DNA of 64,000 nt from Dryococelus australis (taxonomy: Eukaryota; Arthropoda; Insecta; Phasmatodea; Phasmatidae). Position numbers and translations under genes: made by a program. The first letter of the stretch is position 1; each line of letters starts with the position of its first letter. Shown here in pieces: positions 10,687-22,841 of this stretch. The stretch lies in assembly GCA_029891345.1 (NCBI GenBank), contig CM057000.1:129803338-129867337 (forward strand), read 5' to 3'. A model generated the notes under the pieces. That model saw only the letters and a list, made by a program, of their open reading frames with translations. It was not told the DNA's origin and searched no databases.

Positions 10687-10946
10687 GTGAAGATATTTGG
10701 TCGGCTCTTAACAGCCAGGTCTTGAGAGTCGATGAGGGTGAAGCAAGGCGAGTATGGAGCAGCGCCGGAATGAAGAGGCAGGCAAAACGGGAGATCCCCC
10801 GAGAGAAAAAAAAAACCGCCGACCAGCGGCGTCGCTCGGTGCGATTCCCACGTGCGAAAATACGCGAGCGATCCGGCCGGGGATTGAACCCGGTTCGCCA
10901 TGTTGGGAGGGGCGAGCAGGCTAACAGCTCAGCCACCGCGGCCCCC
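10687..10946 (-). mobile_element. SINE family A, minus strand
   Basis: Reverse-oriented copy: AATGAAGAGGCAGGCAAAAC on the left, and the tRNA-like head at the right as GGGATTGAACCCGG (B-box) and CTCAGCCACCGCGGCC. Flanks GTACGAGTGA (10677-10686) and GTTCGAGTAA (10947-10956) match at 8 of 10 bases, a plausible target duplication. The 216-codon frame at 10562-11212 is a shadow of this SINE and the next MITE. Confidence 0.88.
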
Positions 10947-11032
10947 GTTCGAGTAACATGACGCACCAACTCGCAGTGTTTCGATCCGTCAGAAATGCGC
11001 ACAGCTCTGACTGACCAGAGCCAGAGAGTAAT

Positions 11033-11460
11033 TACAGGCTGTGCACGATAATCTGAGCACTTTTGAAAGTCGCGCTGAAGATCTACTTGTAAGCACGTCG
11101 TGTATTCTTCCGCCTCATGTAAAATTAACATTGCCAGGGGCCTCATTCCATTATTCATGCGTCGGTAAAGTGACACTAGAAATATTAGAAAAGTAAATAG
11201 CCTATTTTGCAAATTTGGTAATTTTTACACTTACATCCATTAAAAAAAAGGAAGTAAAATAAATAATTTAAGTTATTATAAATGGTTACCCAACTCTTCT
11301 TATTCGACGCTAAGAAATGGAATTATTTCCCCTCCCTCGTTACCATCTTTACTGGGCGAATGTCACTCAGTGCGCCCGTTAAAACATATGCAGGTAGGAA
11401 CAGTGACTTTTTTTACACGGTCGATTTCTAAAGTGCTCACTTTATCGTGAACAGCCTTTA
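11033..11460 (+). mobile_element. MITE family C
   Basis: Left end TACAGGCTGTGCACGATAAT, right end TATCGTGAACAGCCTTTA. Length is 428 bp with the usual interior, including GGAATTATTTCCCCTCCCTC and GCCCGTTAAAACATATGCAG. No coding capacity. Confidence 0.9.
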
Positions 11461-12250
11461 AATATGCATGAGAACATTCACAATTGTAACAAAATTAAGA
11501 AAATAAGGAAAATGATTGCTACAATAAGGCAAGTAATTTCAGCTCAAAATAAGTTCCACCGAGTTTTTTTGTGTGCGCTCACGTAATAGCTTTGAGAGAG
11601 CCTGTCCTCGTTTTTTCAAAAAATTTTGATTTATGTAATTATCACGCGTCCTTCATGACAGGAAATCAAGCAGCCGTACGGCATTGAAGAAAACGTTGCG
11701 ATGATAAATGAACGCATACATCAGTTTCGTGAATGCTAAATTAGATTGTGTTTCCGTGGCCTTGAGGTACAGCGAACACTTAGCCGCTTTCTCTAGCGGG
11801 GAAAATATACCGTCGCTTGCATTTGTTACAGGAAAACAAAATCCACGACCTGAAGTTGTAATTAAGTAAGAAATGCATATCGGTACATTTAAAGTCATTT
11901 TTTTTTTTTCAATTGCGCATCTCGTTTTTCGCATATCCGCCGCCATTGTAGTGGTGACAATACAAACAGCATTTCGACAGTCGACTTAAGAAAGCTGGGA
12001 TGTAGCCATACGTGACTGAACACAATACGATGTGATGAATGTAAGATTTGCCAACACCGGTATATTTTTATATTTCAGAATGGCATGTGAATTCGAAGTG
12101 GATTCCACTTTTAAATCGCGCCTACTATTTTTCTTTGAATTATTATTGCAATGGGATGTAAGCAACGAGAATGAGAATAAAAATTATTTTGGATAACAGC
12201 TGTGCAATGATGCATGGTCTCTGTGATGATCTGATTTCTGTAGTTTGTGG
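11461..12250. other. Unassigned stretch, no gene recognised
   Basis: The minus-strand frame at 11653-11946 (97 codons) has no recognisable domain or splice context. No repeat shared elsewhere. Confidence 0.35.
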
Positions 12251-13133
12251 TACACTGTAAAAAAAAAATCGACGTAAAATTCCCTGACGTGTAAAGGAAG
12301 CTAATTATTTCGACATGTAAGGTAAAATTACCTCTTAAATGTAGAGTAAATTTACATACCAAGTAAAGTAATATTACCGAATCGTACCGAAAAAGTACCT
12401 GACAAAAGTGGGGGAAAAAACCTATACAAGTAAGGGAAAAATCCCTTACAAGTAACGGAATTTTTACTAAATTGTTTAATAAATTTATATTTAAAATACC
12501 CCGAACTATTAGTACTGTTAATTATTGTTACTTCCCACATCTTCTGACGTATTGTAACCGAAATCTCAACTTTAAAATCCTTGATACTCGCTGGTGACCG
12601 GTTCCCGCACCATGATCTGTTTCATGATAGGCCTATGCGCTGTCCATCACATCACGACGACAGCATAGCAACAGCAGTGAATATTAGTGTGTTCAGAATT
12701 GTCTCTTTCGCCCGTTCTCCAACTTAGCTGTCGAGACAATGCTGAAGAGATGCACGCGTCGTAAGGTAATTTTCCCATCCATTTATGTGGCTTTCCACCG
12801 CTATGTACGTGAATTTTACTCAAGAGCGAGTTAATTAAATCTTACATATAAAGAGCCATGTTGGACAGCTTGTACTAGTAAATAAAATTTAATTTTAAGG
12901 TGAAAGATGTATAAAATACAATAATTAAATAGTTACAAATGGGCGAGGAGATCAACACGACGTAAGGTAATTTTCCCATCCATGTATGGAATTTTCCACA
13001 ACCATGTTAGCGAATTTTACTCCAGAATGCGGCAATTTTACCTTACCTGTAAGGAAAACTGTGTTCCCCTCACAATTTTGCGAATATTACCCTACACTTG
13101 TCAGGTAATTTTCCCATTAATTTTTTCTGTGTA
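12251..13133. mobile_element. Foldback element family F, copy 1
   Basis: The copy starts TACACTGTAAAAAAAAAA and ends with the inverted TTTTTTCTGTGTA, with TA at both termini. The interior is packed with short motifs in both orientations (AAGGTAATTTTCCC, GGAAAATTACC, TAAATTTAC). A longer direct repeat with TAAGGTAATTTTCCCATCCA occurs at about 12762 and 12963, a 201-bp period. There is no coding region. Structurally it resembles copy 2 at 43078-44658, though internal sequence similarity is limited to the motif type. Confidence 0.7.
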
Positions 13134-13385
13134 GTTCTGAAGCATTCCTTCCCAGCGTCCACGCCTATCATTTCAGTCGACGTATAACTTCTGATGCCTG
13201 TGTTCCTGAGAAATCTAAATATGGCCAGAAAGTTAAAAACGTGTTGTAAATTTGCTGAAAATTATCTTGTCCCGATGAACCGGGAAATTTACAAGCTCCG
13301 GGACATTACCTCAGTGTTGGTAGTGGTAACCTCGCAGTTCAATCCAAGATATTTTTCTTTCGCAATTTTTCATCCTACACATCAC

Positions 13386-13823
13386 ACGTTCACTGTAAAA
13401 TGAGCACTTTTGAAAGTCTTGCTGAAGATCTACTTGTATGCACGTTGTGTGTTCTTCCGCCTTATGTAAAATTAACATTGCCACGGGACTCGTATCTTTA
13501 TTCATGCGTCGGTCAAGTGTAACTGTGAAATTATTAGAAAGGTTAATATTGTAAAAAATTTGCTCAATTTTACACTCCGGCGCATTAAAAAAGAAAGAAA
13601 AAAAAAAACAGAAACCGAGAGAAATAATTTAAGTTATCACAAATGGTTACCTAACACCTTTTTTTCGACGTTAATATATAGAACTACTTTCCCCTTCATC
13701 GTTACCAACTTTGCTGGGCATAAGACACTCGTTGTACCCGTTAAACTATATGCAGGTAAGGGCAGTGACTTTTTTCTAAGGTTTATTTCCAAAGTGCTTA
13801 CTTTATCGCGAACAGTCTTTAGA
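13386..13823 (+). mobile_element. MITE family C, left tip lost
   Basis: Begins at CGTTCACTGTAAAATGAGCA, so the TATAGGCT tip is missing or mutated. The right end is TATCGCGAACAGTCTTTA. The interior matches the family throughout; the frames at 13560-13840 are shadows. Confidence 0.88.
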
Positions 13824-13851
13824 TAAGAAGTGGCTGACAAAGTGGGGCAAT

Positions 13852-14273
13852 CTGCATCATTACACGATGCACTTTTCTGAAGCCCTGTTAACGTTCTACT
13901 TCCAGTTTATTCCTCCGCATTATTTAAACAAAGCTTAACCAAATCTAGGGAATCACATCAAAGGGACAGCGCACCGCATTCGTGAGCACTCAGTGTAATG
14001 CAATTTTGCATAAGGACAATTTATTACTAGACATTATCAACGCACATATTTTCTCCTGTTTGTATAAATTCTAATGATAAATTAAATATTACGATTTATA
14101 GATAAAATGTAAGTATAAATTCAATTTAATCAAGAATAAGGTGATTTTACGTCAACACAAGTATAAAACGTTCGTAATAAACGACCTAAGGAAATGACCA
14201 AATACACCACACATGGGGTGATTTTTCAAAGGTTTGATTCAAAAGGCGCGGAGAAACTGCGAGTAGACTGTAA
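13852..14273 (-). mobile_element. MITE family D, reverse orientation
   Basis: The copy reads GATGCACTTTTCTGAAGCCC at the left and finishes CAAAGGTTTGATTCAAAAGG...GAGTAGACTGTA at the right, matching the inverted form of the 18488 copy across about 420 bp. Its right TA is shared with, or adjoins, the next C element at 14271, so one MITE was inserted at the terminal TA of the other. Confidence 0.82.
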
Positions 14274-14667
14274 AGACTGTTCACGATAAAGTAAGCACTT
14301 TTGAAATGAACCTTGGAAAAAATACTCTGACTCTGCCTGCATGCATTGTAACGGGCGCACTGAGTGACACACGCCCGGTAAAATTGGTAACGATGGATGG
14401 AAAGTAGTTCCATATCTTAATGTAAAATAAAAAGTGTTAGGTAACCATATGTGATAACTTAAATTATTTATTCCGTTTTCTGTTTATTTTTTTTATGCAC
14501 TGAAGTATAAAAATGAACATATGTGTAGAATATATTCTTTCCTTATAATTTCACAGTTTCTCTAGACCGTCGCATGAATAAAGTGATGAGTCACATGGCA
14601 ATGTTAATTTAACATAAGTAGATCTTAAGCAGGGCATTCAAATGCGCTCATTTTTCCGCGAACAGCT
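14271..14667 (-). mobile_element. MITE family C, reverse orientation
   Basis: Starts TAAAGACTGTTCACGATAAA, continues through GTAACGGGCGCACTGAGTGA and GTTAGGTAACCATATGTGAT, and ends with inverted GCGCTCATTTTTCCGCGAAC. About 400 bp; reverse of the copies at 5417 and 6332. Confidence 0.9.
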
Positions 14668-15339
14668 TACAACAACTGTGGCACACATGTTGCGGTTTCC
14701 GGCTGGTGTTTTCTGTACACACGAGTATTGGCCCAAAGGCTGCGATTTCTAATTCGACGAGTAGTTTAAAGAGCGCTAGATTTTATTCGCCTCAAAATCA
14801 GTCTATATTCCTGGACATTTAAACGTTTGTTATGTTTTCTTGGTAGGTTACAAACTGGTTCTTGATATTTAAATGTATTTACAAAATACTGACATGTTGC
14901 GTGATTCTTATTCACGATTCGTCATCACTTTTTTCCTTGAGATAAATCTTCTCAAGTGCTTAACTTACAATCGTCCCTTTCAATTCGCAACCAAGTTCCC
15001 TACCCTTACGCATTATCTTGAGACGACTGCAGGTCGCCATTTTACATCACTGGGACGCTACTCCCTCAGCGCGGGGGTAGATCGGTCCCTTGTGAGGGAC
15101 CTTGGCCACCCAGTTGGTTGTCAGTTAGATTGCGGAGGCGAGGAGAAGCTAACCCCCTCCCCCCTCCGCACCAATCAAACATATTTTATGCTGCAAAGCT
15201 AGCATTCTTGTACAGGATTCCCAGGGTAGCAAGATCATTGAGCAACTGAAGTTGTACTAACATACGGATAGCAAAATGACCTTCGTTTGGGGTTAGAAAT
15301 AACTTTCATTCTTCTTCTCAGAGACTGCGTTGAAAGGGG
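14668..15339. other. Unassigned stretch, GC-rich centre
   Basis: A plus-strand frame at 14873-15202 (109 codons) has no recognisable domain. Around 15083-15102 there is a short hairpin, GGTCCCTTGTGAGGGACC. Nothing else supported. Confidence 0.35.
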
Positions 15340-15472
15340 AATATTTTGCGCACTAAGTTGGCACGTTTTGCTCTTGCATGTAAACGTATCCTTCCGCCAT
15401 ATGTAAAATATACGTTGCTCTTTATTCGTGCGCCAGTCAAGCGAAAACGAGAAATTTTTAGGAACCGGATAG
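15340..15472 (+). mobile_element. MITE C internal fragment
   Basis: CTTGCATGTAAACGTATCCT, CCGCCATATGTAAAATATAC and CTTTATTCGTGCGCCAGTCA align with the left third of family C. Both ends are missing. It abuts the next C copy, which is in the opposite orientation. Confidence 0.6.
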
Positions 15473-15476
15473 CTCT

Positions 15477-15910
15477 TCTAAAGGCTGTTCACGGTAAAGT
15501 GAGCACTTTTGAAATCAGCCCTTGAGAAATGTCACTGTCCCTACTCGCGTGTATTGAAACGGGTAAACGTAGTCCACAAATAACGTTGGCAACGCCGGGG
15601 GGGGGGGGGAGAGAGATTAGTTCCACAACGTTGAATTAAAAGTGTTCGGTAAACATTTTGTGAATAACTTACTGGAATGATTAATTTTTCTTTCTAAAAT
15701 TGTAATGCGCAGCAGTGCACGAATGATAAAATTTGTAAAATATTTAATTTGATATAACTTTACACTTTTTCTTTACTGGCGCATGGATAAAGTGATCCGA
15801 TCCACGACAATGTTGATTTTTACACATGGCGGAAGAATACACAATATACTTGCCGGTAGATATAAAGTAGGGTTTTCTATAGTTGCTCATTTTACCGCCT
15901 GCCAGTTTGT
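15477..15910 (-). mobile_element. MITE family C, reverse orientation
   Basis: Begins TAAAGGCTGTTCACGGTAAA with GTGAGCACTTTTGAAATC. The middle contains a G-run (15598-15609). The right side carries AGGGTTTTCTATAGTTGCTC and a degenerate right end near 15905. Diverged but colinear with the family. Confidence 0.85.
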
Positions 15911-16413
15911 AATTTCATGTGAACTGAGAAAAATACACCAGACTTATTTACCGTTTATTTAAATAAAACGCTTTCTATTACAACGTCGAGACTTAGAACT
16001 GTTTAAATTAATTCGCCGCCAACTTAACTGCGAGACTGCTTGCCAATGTGCACCGTAGCATATTATGTATTTATGGACAGTGATTATTCTTTTCAAAGGT
16101 TGATTTCGAAAACGCTCAATCAACCGTGGACATTGTACAGTCGCGTGTCTCGACTGAAGATGGCTGTGTTTCGCACGGGAATCGTCGTTTCTCCTGTGCA
16201 GCAAGTCACGCGGTTAACTGAATTACCAGAGAGCCCTCCCCCCATCTCTCGACGCCTCTTTCTCTTTCACCTGCAGCACAAGGGGATATTGAGGAGTAGA
16301 ATAAGTGGGAGGGCGTGGGAACTTGAAAGAGCTTGGCTCAGTAAACCGCCAACGTCATCGTCCGCTGCGGAGCTCGGCGGAGCGCGGCCTACCGTAGATG
16401 CGGTTCGTTACAG
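15911..16413. other. Unassigned stretch
   Basis: The 131-codon plus-strand frame at 16040-16435 reads into the following E element and has no recognised domain. The part from 16220 on is GC-richer. Confidence 0.35.
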
Positions 16414-16790
16414 ACACCCTGTAGACAGAAGATGAGGTCGACCGATATCTGTCATCTGTGCGTCCTTCACCAACATTGGTTCATGATTCACCCGCTGCCA
16501 ATAGTCCAAGTCACGTGGTCAACAGCGAAGAACGTGTTTGTTGACGCTACTTCTAAATTTTCAACAGACACGTCCTTTTATAAGAATAAAATTCTTTGAC
16601 TGGCATTAATATATTCTAGTTCAAATAAAATACGTTAGAGGAAGTTTTAAATATATATCAAAACATCCACTCACGGAAACAGTTTCCTAACCTCAAATCC
16701 TATGCAGTTTACTTTATGATAGCTCTATTAGCAAGGAAACAGTTCAATCCTGGAACTTGTAAAGTGGCTATAACCTACTGCATAGCTCGT
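16414..16790 (+). mobile_element. MITE family E, degenerate copy
   Basis: TGTAGACAGAAGATGAGGTC, AGTCACGTGGTCAACAGCGA, AACGTGTTTGTTGACGCTAC and CTAACCTCAAATCCTATGCA align in order with the better E copies. The right end has decayed. Placed only 80 bp before a second E element in the opposite orientation. Confidence 0.65.
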
Positions 16791-16867
16791 GTAAGCACCC
16801 TACGCCATTTTAGATCTACGGTCATAGCACTTTTCTGTAAATAATTGTTCCAAACAGTTACTAACAT

Positions 16868-17251
16868 CATAGACTAAAGATGAGACAGGCCGATCTCGCT
16901 GGCTGCGCGAAACCAATATCCGTGTCCCGTCATTAAACTGCTTTTTTTGTCAACACGTCTAGCGAAAATGGCATGGTTTGGATTTTAGGTTAGAAAACTT
17001 ATTTGTAAACAATTGCTTTGATATGTATGTATACTTCCTCTAACCAATTTGTAATGCAGTTTGATTAAATGCAAGTTGGTTAAAGTATTTTATTAATATA
17101 ATGGTGATTGTTATTTAAAAATTAAGATATCAACAAATACTTTCATCACTTCTGACCATGTGACTTTGACAGTTGCATATGATTAGGGTAGGTCAATGTC
17201 GCGTACATGCTCAGAAGACGAATAACCGGTCTACCTCATATTTAGTCTATG
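16868..17251 (-). mobile_element. MITE family E, reverse orientation
   Basis: Ends CATAGACTAAAGATGAGACA on the left and CATAGACTAAATATGAGGTA on the right (reverse complement), a long TIR of about 25 bp on a 384-bp unit. Flanking octamers ACTAACAT and ATTGACAA match at only 5 of 8 bases, so the duplication has decayed or one side was altered. Confidence 0.88.
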
Positions 17252-18487
17252 ATTGACAAAAATGGTATCTGTTACGAAGTTTCTGTAGCTTTCGGCAACA
17301 GATAAAGGAATCGCTATTTTCCGCCTGTCTGTTATGTGACCTTGTCCATGTATATATTCAGGTGGGCGTGTTATCAAGTATGCGCTGTTTTGGGTTGGCG
17401 TACTGCGTGGTATCTCTCGAGGGACGGAACAACTGAAACCGCCTGGGGGATGCGGGAACAGTAATCTCGCTGCTTTCCAGTTGTTCTTCATTAGGAACAC
17501 AAGCCAATATGAAACCCGTCCTCGTTTACAACTGTTTGCATTCATCAACAGGGCTTTTATGAATTGTCTGCATTTGGTAATTTTTTTTGTAGGGTATTAA
17601 TGTTTAACATAATTTTACTATCAGTAAATGTCATCTTACTAGTGGGATGAAAATACTTTTTTTTTTTTTTTTTACCAAACATAAACACAGCTATCGTAGC
17701 TATCCGTGGCGTACGATGTCCACCAATGAAGAAACAAATGGGGTGGACTGTGTCGTGTACATGTCCGTAGGTATTTTTACGTGACAACGTCTATGGGTGA
17801 TGAGAGGGAACCAAATGATAGACTGTGTGGGTTTGTTTAAGCCAATTGTGTCATTGTTGTTCAGTCTTAGCCTCGTCATGTGACGTGGCATATGATGACG
17901 CAATCGTCACGTCCGCATTTCGCAGCTGCGTAGAACTGTCAACTTCTTCTTCATCATAACTCCGGAATGGCTTGAGGTAGCTGAGGTCATCCTTTCAGTA
18001 CTAGATTTGTCTTGTCGAGTGCTATTCATGTTGTTAATATTATTAGTGTCCTTTTTGACTAGTTCGTAATTTTTAAAATGGTTTGTAATCTGCAAAGAAA
18101 ATGATTATTGGTTAGAAAGTCACACTGTGTGTTTATTATTTGTGATTCTTGGTTGTGTCTTTAGTTACTCTTTACTACGCACAAATTGACACCAGAATTT
18201 CTCCGATCGGATGAGCCGTTCGGTGGCTACAGCGTTCTTGAGCATACTAATCCGCTCGAAATCAGAGTTTCGCAGCGTGGCTCCCGCCCCCGCGGCCTGG
18301 TGAAGTCAGAACTATACGTTTGTGTGTGAAGCATGAAGTCAAAGGACAGACCTGTACTACGGTACATTTACATTAAACATAATGCTCATTCTCAACGAGC
18401 AATTGCCACGGACCCGAGAGCAGTTTCGTGACGCTCACTTTCTGAACACAAGGGGCTGAGTTGTAACACGGTGTCACGTCAAAGCCG
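17252..18487. other. Unassigned stretch with minus-strand frames
   Basis: The minus-strand frame at 17231-17548 (105 codons) begins inside this stretch and shows an aromatic- and proline-containing composition that could be old coding sequence, but I recognise no family. Frames at 17557-18095 are short and include an A/T run. No repeat is shared with the rest of the window. Confidence 0.35.
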
Positions 18488-18890
18488 TATAGTCTATTCG
18501 CAGTTTCTTCACACTTTATGAATCAAACCTTTGAAAAATCTCCCCATGAATGCTGTATTTGGTTGTTTCTTAATAGTGTCATGTAGCACAAACATTTTAT
18601 ACTTCTGTTAACATAATGTATCTCATTTTTGGTTAAATTAATCTTTTAGTTATATTTTATAATTCATATGAATAAAAACAGGAGGAAATAGGTGCGTAGG
18701 AATTGCCTAGTAAGAAATAGTTCTTGTGCAAAATATTATTACCCTGAGCGTGCACGGATGCGGTACGCTGTCACTTAGGTGTGATTTTTAGACTCGGTTA
18801 AGCTTTGTTTGCAAGAGGCGGAGGAATATCCTGGAAGTAGAACTTTAGCAGGACTTCGGAAAAGTTGGAAGTAACTACGAATGGACTGTA
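18488..18890 (+). mobile_element. MITE family D, reference copy
   Basis: Left end TATAGTCTATTCGCAGTTTC; right end, reverse complement, TACAGTCCATTCGTAGTTAC. The interior includes TTTGAAAAATCTCCCCATGA, GAAATAGTTCTTGTGCAAAA, GGCGGAGGAATATCCTGGAA and GTAGAACTTTAGCAGGACTT. Length is 403 bp, no coding capacity. The last blocks resemble the subterminal GATCTACTT...CCGCC region of family C, suggesting a shared origin of the ends. Confidence 0.88.
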
Positions 18891-19439
18891 ACCAGTTACA
18901 TGACACTTTTCTTTAAACCGTACTCAGTATTTACAAAATATTAAATTTAGTATTCTGAGGTGTTATTTAGAATTAATGCCATACTACTAAACAAACTGCA
19001 AATAAGCACGTGCATTAGAAAAAAATATTTTGTCATTTATTATTTAATTTTTGGGTAAATAAAAGTATCACATCAGACTAAAATCCAAACCATGCGGTCA
19101 AATTGCTTGTCATGTCTGCTTTTTGGTAAACAAACAATATAGACAATCGACCAACACTCGGCTTCCAAGTCCAGAGCCCCCAAAGTGCACAGCTAAGGAG
19201 GTTTCCAAAAAGGAAATAACCCAGCCGAAAGGATTCTAACTCAACACCAGTGTGTCCCAGAGGGGAACATGAACCGAAAATTCTCTGCTACAAATGGGGT
19301 CCCAAAACAAAGGAAAAAATCTTACCTCCTTGCATCTGTGTCCACATCACGACATAAAAAAAAATATTCAGGATAAGCTAATATAAAGAGATGTTAAAAA
19401 AATAGTCAGGTGAGAGCATGCCTTTGCATTAGTATTCGT
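18891..19439. other. Unassigned AT-rich stretch
   Basis: A short block, TAAAATCCAAACCATGCGGT (near 19078), matches the interior of family E, so a small E remnant is possible. Otherwise unmatched; it may contain the decayed 3' end of the hAT element that follows. Confidence 0.35.
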
Positions 19440-20150
19440 CTCGTTTGACTAATTTGGTCAAACATTTGCACACAATAATTATTTCTGTTCCCAAACTCAG
19501 ACGTGAGACTCTCAGTGTTAACTTCGCATCTACCATTTGCTGGCAACAATATTATAAGCACAAATTATTCAGGTACTCTTGACACATTGCAGTTCGCAAA
19601 TAATATTTCAGTCTCCGAAGCATAGAAAAAGACCATTCGGTAGAAGGAATTATGGCAGGAATAATCAGGAGTGGGCGAAGTAATCCTTAACTATCTGCTA
19701 ACAAACAAGTTTCACGTTACATTTCTTTAAAGTTTGTTGCTACAGCTGCCACAGTATTGAACTGGATGTATGTCATGTAACATTTCCAGCTGGTAACTTA
19801 GGTTAGTAAGGTCAATATTATGTTCGCACAAAACTTGATTAGTTGTGAAAGAATGTTTTTCGATTGCATAGTATTTCTCGAATCCTGGTTATTAACCCTG
19901 TTCTCAATTTATCCTATTACACTATCCAGAACTTCATTGTATAGTAATCCTTTCAATACATTTCTCATTGTAACAAACCGATGGGTTTGTGCTAGGTTTC
20001 TAGCATGCTGGATGCATTTATGTACAGATTAATCGAATTAGTCTTAAGTACACTTTGTTATCAGACATTACAATTTTGCAAATACTGCTTCATTGACACT
20101 ACATATAGTATGTACTTGTACAGCAACACAACATTAAGGCAGATACCCGC
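19440..20150 (-). pseudogene. hAT transposase 3' end, decayed
   Basis: Read on the minus strand, 19650 down to about 19560 encodes a peptide containing STEWSFSMLRRLKYYLRT followed by AMCQEYLNNLCL. This fits the C-terminal dimerisation domain of hAT transposases (consensus like ERSFS-LRRLKTYLRSTM--ERL--LAL). Upstream, around 19950-19880, the same strand encodes YNEVLDSVIG then IENRVNN, resembling the segment that precedes that domain in ZMYM1-like hAT proteins. Several in-frame stops interrupt it, so it is a nonfunctional DNA-transposon remnant. The assignment rests on motif recognition by eye; terminal repeats were not found. The plus-strand frames at 19820-20244 are its shadows. Confidence 0.7.
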
Positions 20151-21954
20151 CCGCCATATTGTAATTATGGAATTTTTGCCATACTCTGGAAATACAGTTT
20201 TGTATCATATTTTTTTAAACGATAGAGCACAGAGCATTGCGTAGTGCATTGTCTGCGGTGAATATTTATTGATTACTGTCGATATCGTCACCTTTGTGAT
20301 CGTTCGCAAGAAATAATCTCGCGTTTCGCCTCGACAGCTACCAGCTCAAAATCAATAAATGTAGCGAAGCTGTGACAGTTCGATAAAGATTCGGAAGCTG
20401 TTATTTAGGTTATGTCGTGCGGGAAATTTCAACAGACCTTCTGAAGTATTGGCTTAGGCGAAAAATCGATAAATAAAAGATGGCGGGTGGGAATCCGCCA
20501 TCTTGTTTCTGTCATCAAAGCCGAAAACACGTAAGGATAATTAAATGTGTTTCCGCTTTTAAAATCTGTGTGAGCAAGCCCGAGCTTTAGTGGAGACTTC
20601 TTCCTGATTTTCTGCCAGTCGTTGTGGAATGTTCCTCGCGAGAAATTTGCTTTCAGGTGGCGGGGAGATCAGCAGTAGCTTCAAACTGCGTTTGAGTGAC
20701 TTTCTGAGGAAACATCAGTTTAAGTCTGCCATAGCTGTAACTGATCGTGCATGGACGCTGTTAAAAACTCCTGATGAAAACTGGATGTGCAAAAATATCT
20801 TGCGATTTCTCCAAGGAATTCATGGTGTGGGATATTTGTATCACTAAAGAAAAAATTTTCGGTTACAGTATTTTCTTTGGCCCCTCTTTCCCCTCCTTCA
20901 ATGGTTCATAATTGGGGAGGGGGGAGGCAATATACTCTTGCTCCCTCCGGTTTTCGAACTCCTGATATAACATAAAAAATACTTAGCTTGGGCGGACTCT
21001 TTTTACAGAGGATTATGAACTTGTATGTAAATCGTGTCAAACTTTTTTAATATCAGGAAAAGAAAACCATTTATAACGATAACACCCCACTGAATATTTT
21101 TGTAAATTGTATCAATCATAGACCACAGTTTCAGAAAGAAGAGCCATTGAAACGTATACTTACATATTTTAGATAAAATTCAAATTTTATTAATAACGTT
21201 GAACAGCAGATCCAGTACACTACACTGACAAATTTTAAACTGATACTAGAAATATACGATAGCTAGAAAGCGTTAAACTGTATTCTACCCAAGTTCGGAA
21301 GCTCAACTCTAATGATTTGGTAACTAAAAATTTTCGCTGCTAAGTATCGTTGATTTTGCATATGTACTAGTGTAACCTACATATACGAATATGTGGGTTA
21401 CTGTAATAGTACATATATATATATATAAGGTTGCACTAATACGTACTCGAGTCACCTATATCCCGGGTAATCTCACTCCACTCTTCGTTTATGGAATGAG
21501 AGTAGCCACTCAGAAGGCAGATTTGCTGTGTTTGGAGATATGGCGTCACACGTATAGCTTTAGACTACTCTAATGTGAAGCGGAATTTTTTTCCGTAACG
21601 TATACAAACAACTGAGATAATTGCAAATTTTATAAAATAAATATAATTCTTTAAAATGTTCTGACTTAAATAATACATTCTGTTCTCCAGACTAACTGGA
21701 GTGGGAAAAATAACGTAATTTGTGTACCCGCGTGTAATTCATTATTTTGAAGTAAAACTGTGTTTAGAAAAATGTTGTGTTAATTAATAACTGAAATTAA
21801 ATTTGATAACGTAATCAAAATTGTCTTTTGATGACAGCTACGTTTATTTATATTTCAAACTCGTCAACACAATATTGTAATATTGCTGTTTACTCTTGTA
21901 AATGGCATTGGATGGCGTGGACAAAAGTTACATACTAAAGTTGATAAAGGCTGT
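20151..21954. other. Unassigned stretch with one small hairpin
   Basis: AAGATGGCGGGTGGGAATCC followed by GCCATCTT (20478-20505) forms a perfect 10-bp stem with an 8-nt loop. The plus-strand frame at 20629-20847 (72 codons, from ATG) has a plausible amino-acid mix but no family I recognise. A short TATATA tract lies near 21415. The remainder is AT-rich and unmatched. Confidence 0.4.
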
Positions 21955-22371
21955 TCACAATAAAGTGAGCACTTTTGAAATCAAACTTAGAAAAAAGTCG
22001 CTGCCCCTACCTGCATCTCAACAGGTGCCCTGAGTGACATGCGCCCAGTAAAGTTGGTAACGATGGATGGGAAGTAGTTTCATATCTTAACGTCGAATAA
22101 AAAGGGTTAGGTAACTATTTCTGATATATTAACTTATTACTTTCACTTTCTGTTTATTTTATAATGCATCGAAGTGTAAAAATGATCAGATTTTTTTTTA
22201 AATATTTACTTTTCAAATAATTCCACAGTTTCACTTGACCGGCGCATGAAAAATGTGATGAGGCACATGACAATGTTAATCTTACATAAGGCGGAATAAT
22301 ATACAACATGCGTAAAAGTAGAGTCTAAGCAGGGCTTTCAAAAGTGTTCATTTTACCGTGAATAGCCCATA
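21955..22371 (-). mobile_element. MITE family C, reverse orientation
   Basis: Starts TAAAGGCTGTTCACAATAAA; continues with GTAAAGTTGGTAACGATGGA and GCAGGGCTTTCAAAAGTGTT; ends near ACCGTGAATAGCCCATA. Length is 417 bp. TIRs of about 35 bp still pair well. Confidence 0.92.
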
Positions 22372-22841
22372 CTTAATATTTCGGCACGCACAAGTGTAAA
22401 TCACAATTATAGCCGAATGCCAACGTTTACAGACAAATACTACGAGGAATTCTCCATTTACCTCCAGAGCAGGGCTGCCACCAGCCCTGAAGCTGAAATC
22501 CTTATTCCTGTATATAAAAATCCTGTAAAATCCTGGAATCATTAAGTCAAATCCTGTAACATTCTTGTAATTAAAAAAATGGCAAATTACAGAAAAAAGT
22601 GGATATGAAAGACGTTTGCATATCAAATGTAGTGGTTTTGATTTAAAATGTACAAAACCGTGGTAATTCTTTTCTCCACTGACACTTATACTTTCGTTTA
22701 TACGACTGTATCAGTGATAATTTTCCTTATTCTCACCGCTGTGATATTAATGCCAAACGTAAAACACAGTCACCAAATTCGGTTGCATGTGAGCATACAG
22801 CTAGGAACAGAACTATGTTTATAACTGTATACCCGTGCCAC

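Noticed and set aside
10562-11212. 216-codon minus-strand frame, the longest in the window
   Set aside because: It spans a SINE A and part of a MITE C and reads through both; it is a shadow of repeats.
17231-17548. Transposase-like minus-strand frame
   Set aside because: The composition is plausible, but I could match no motif, and its end runs into a MITE E; left as unassigned.
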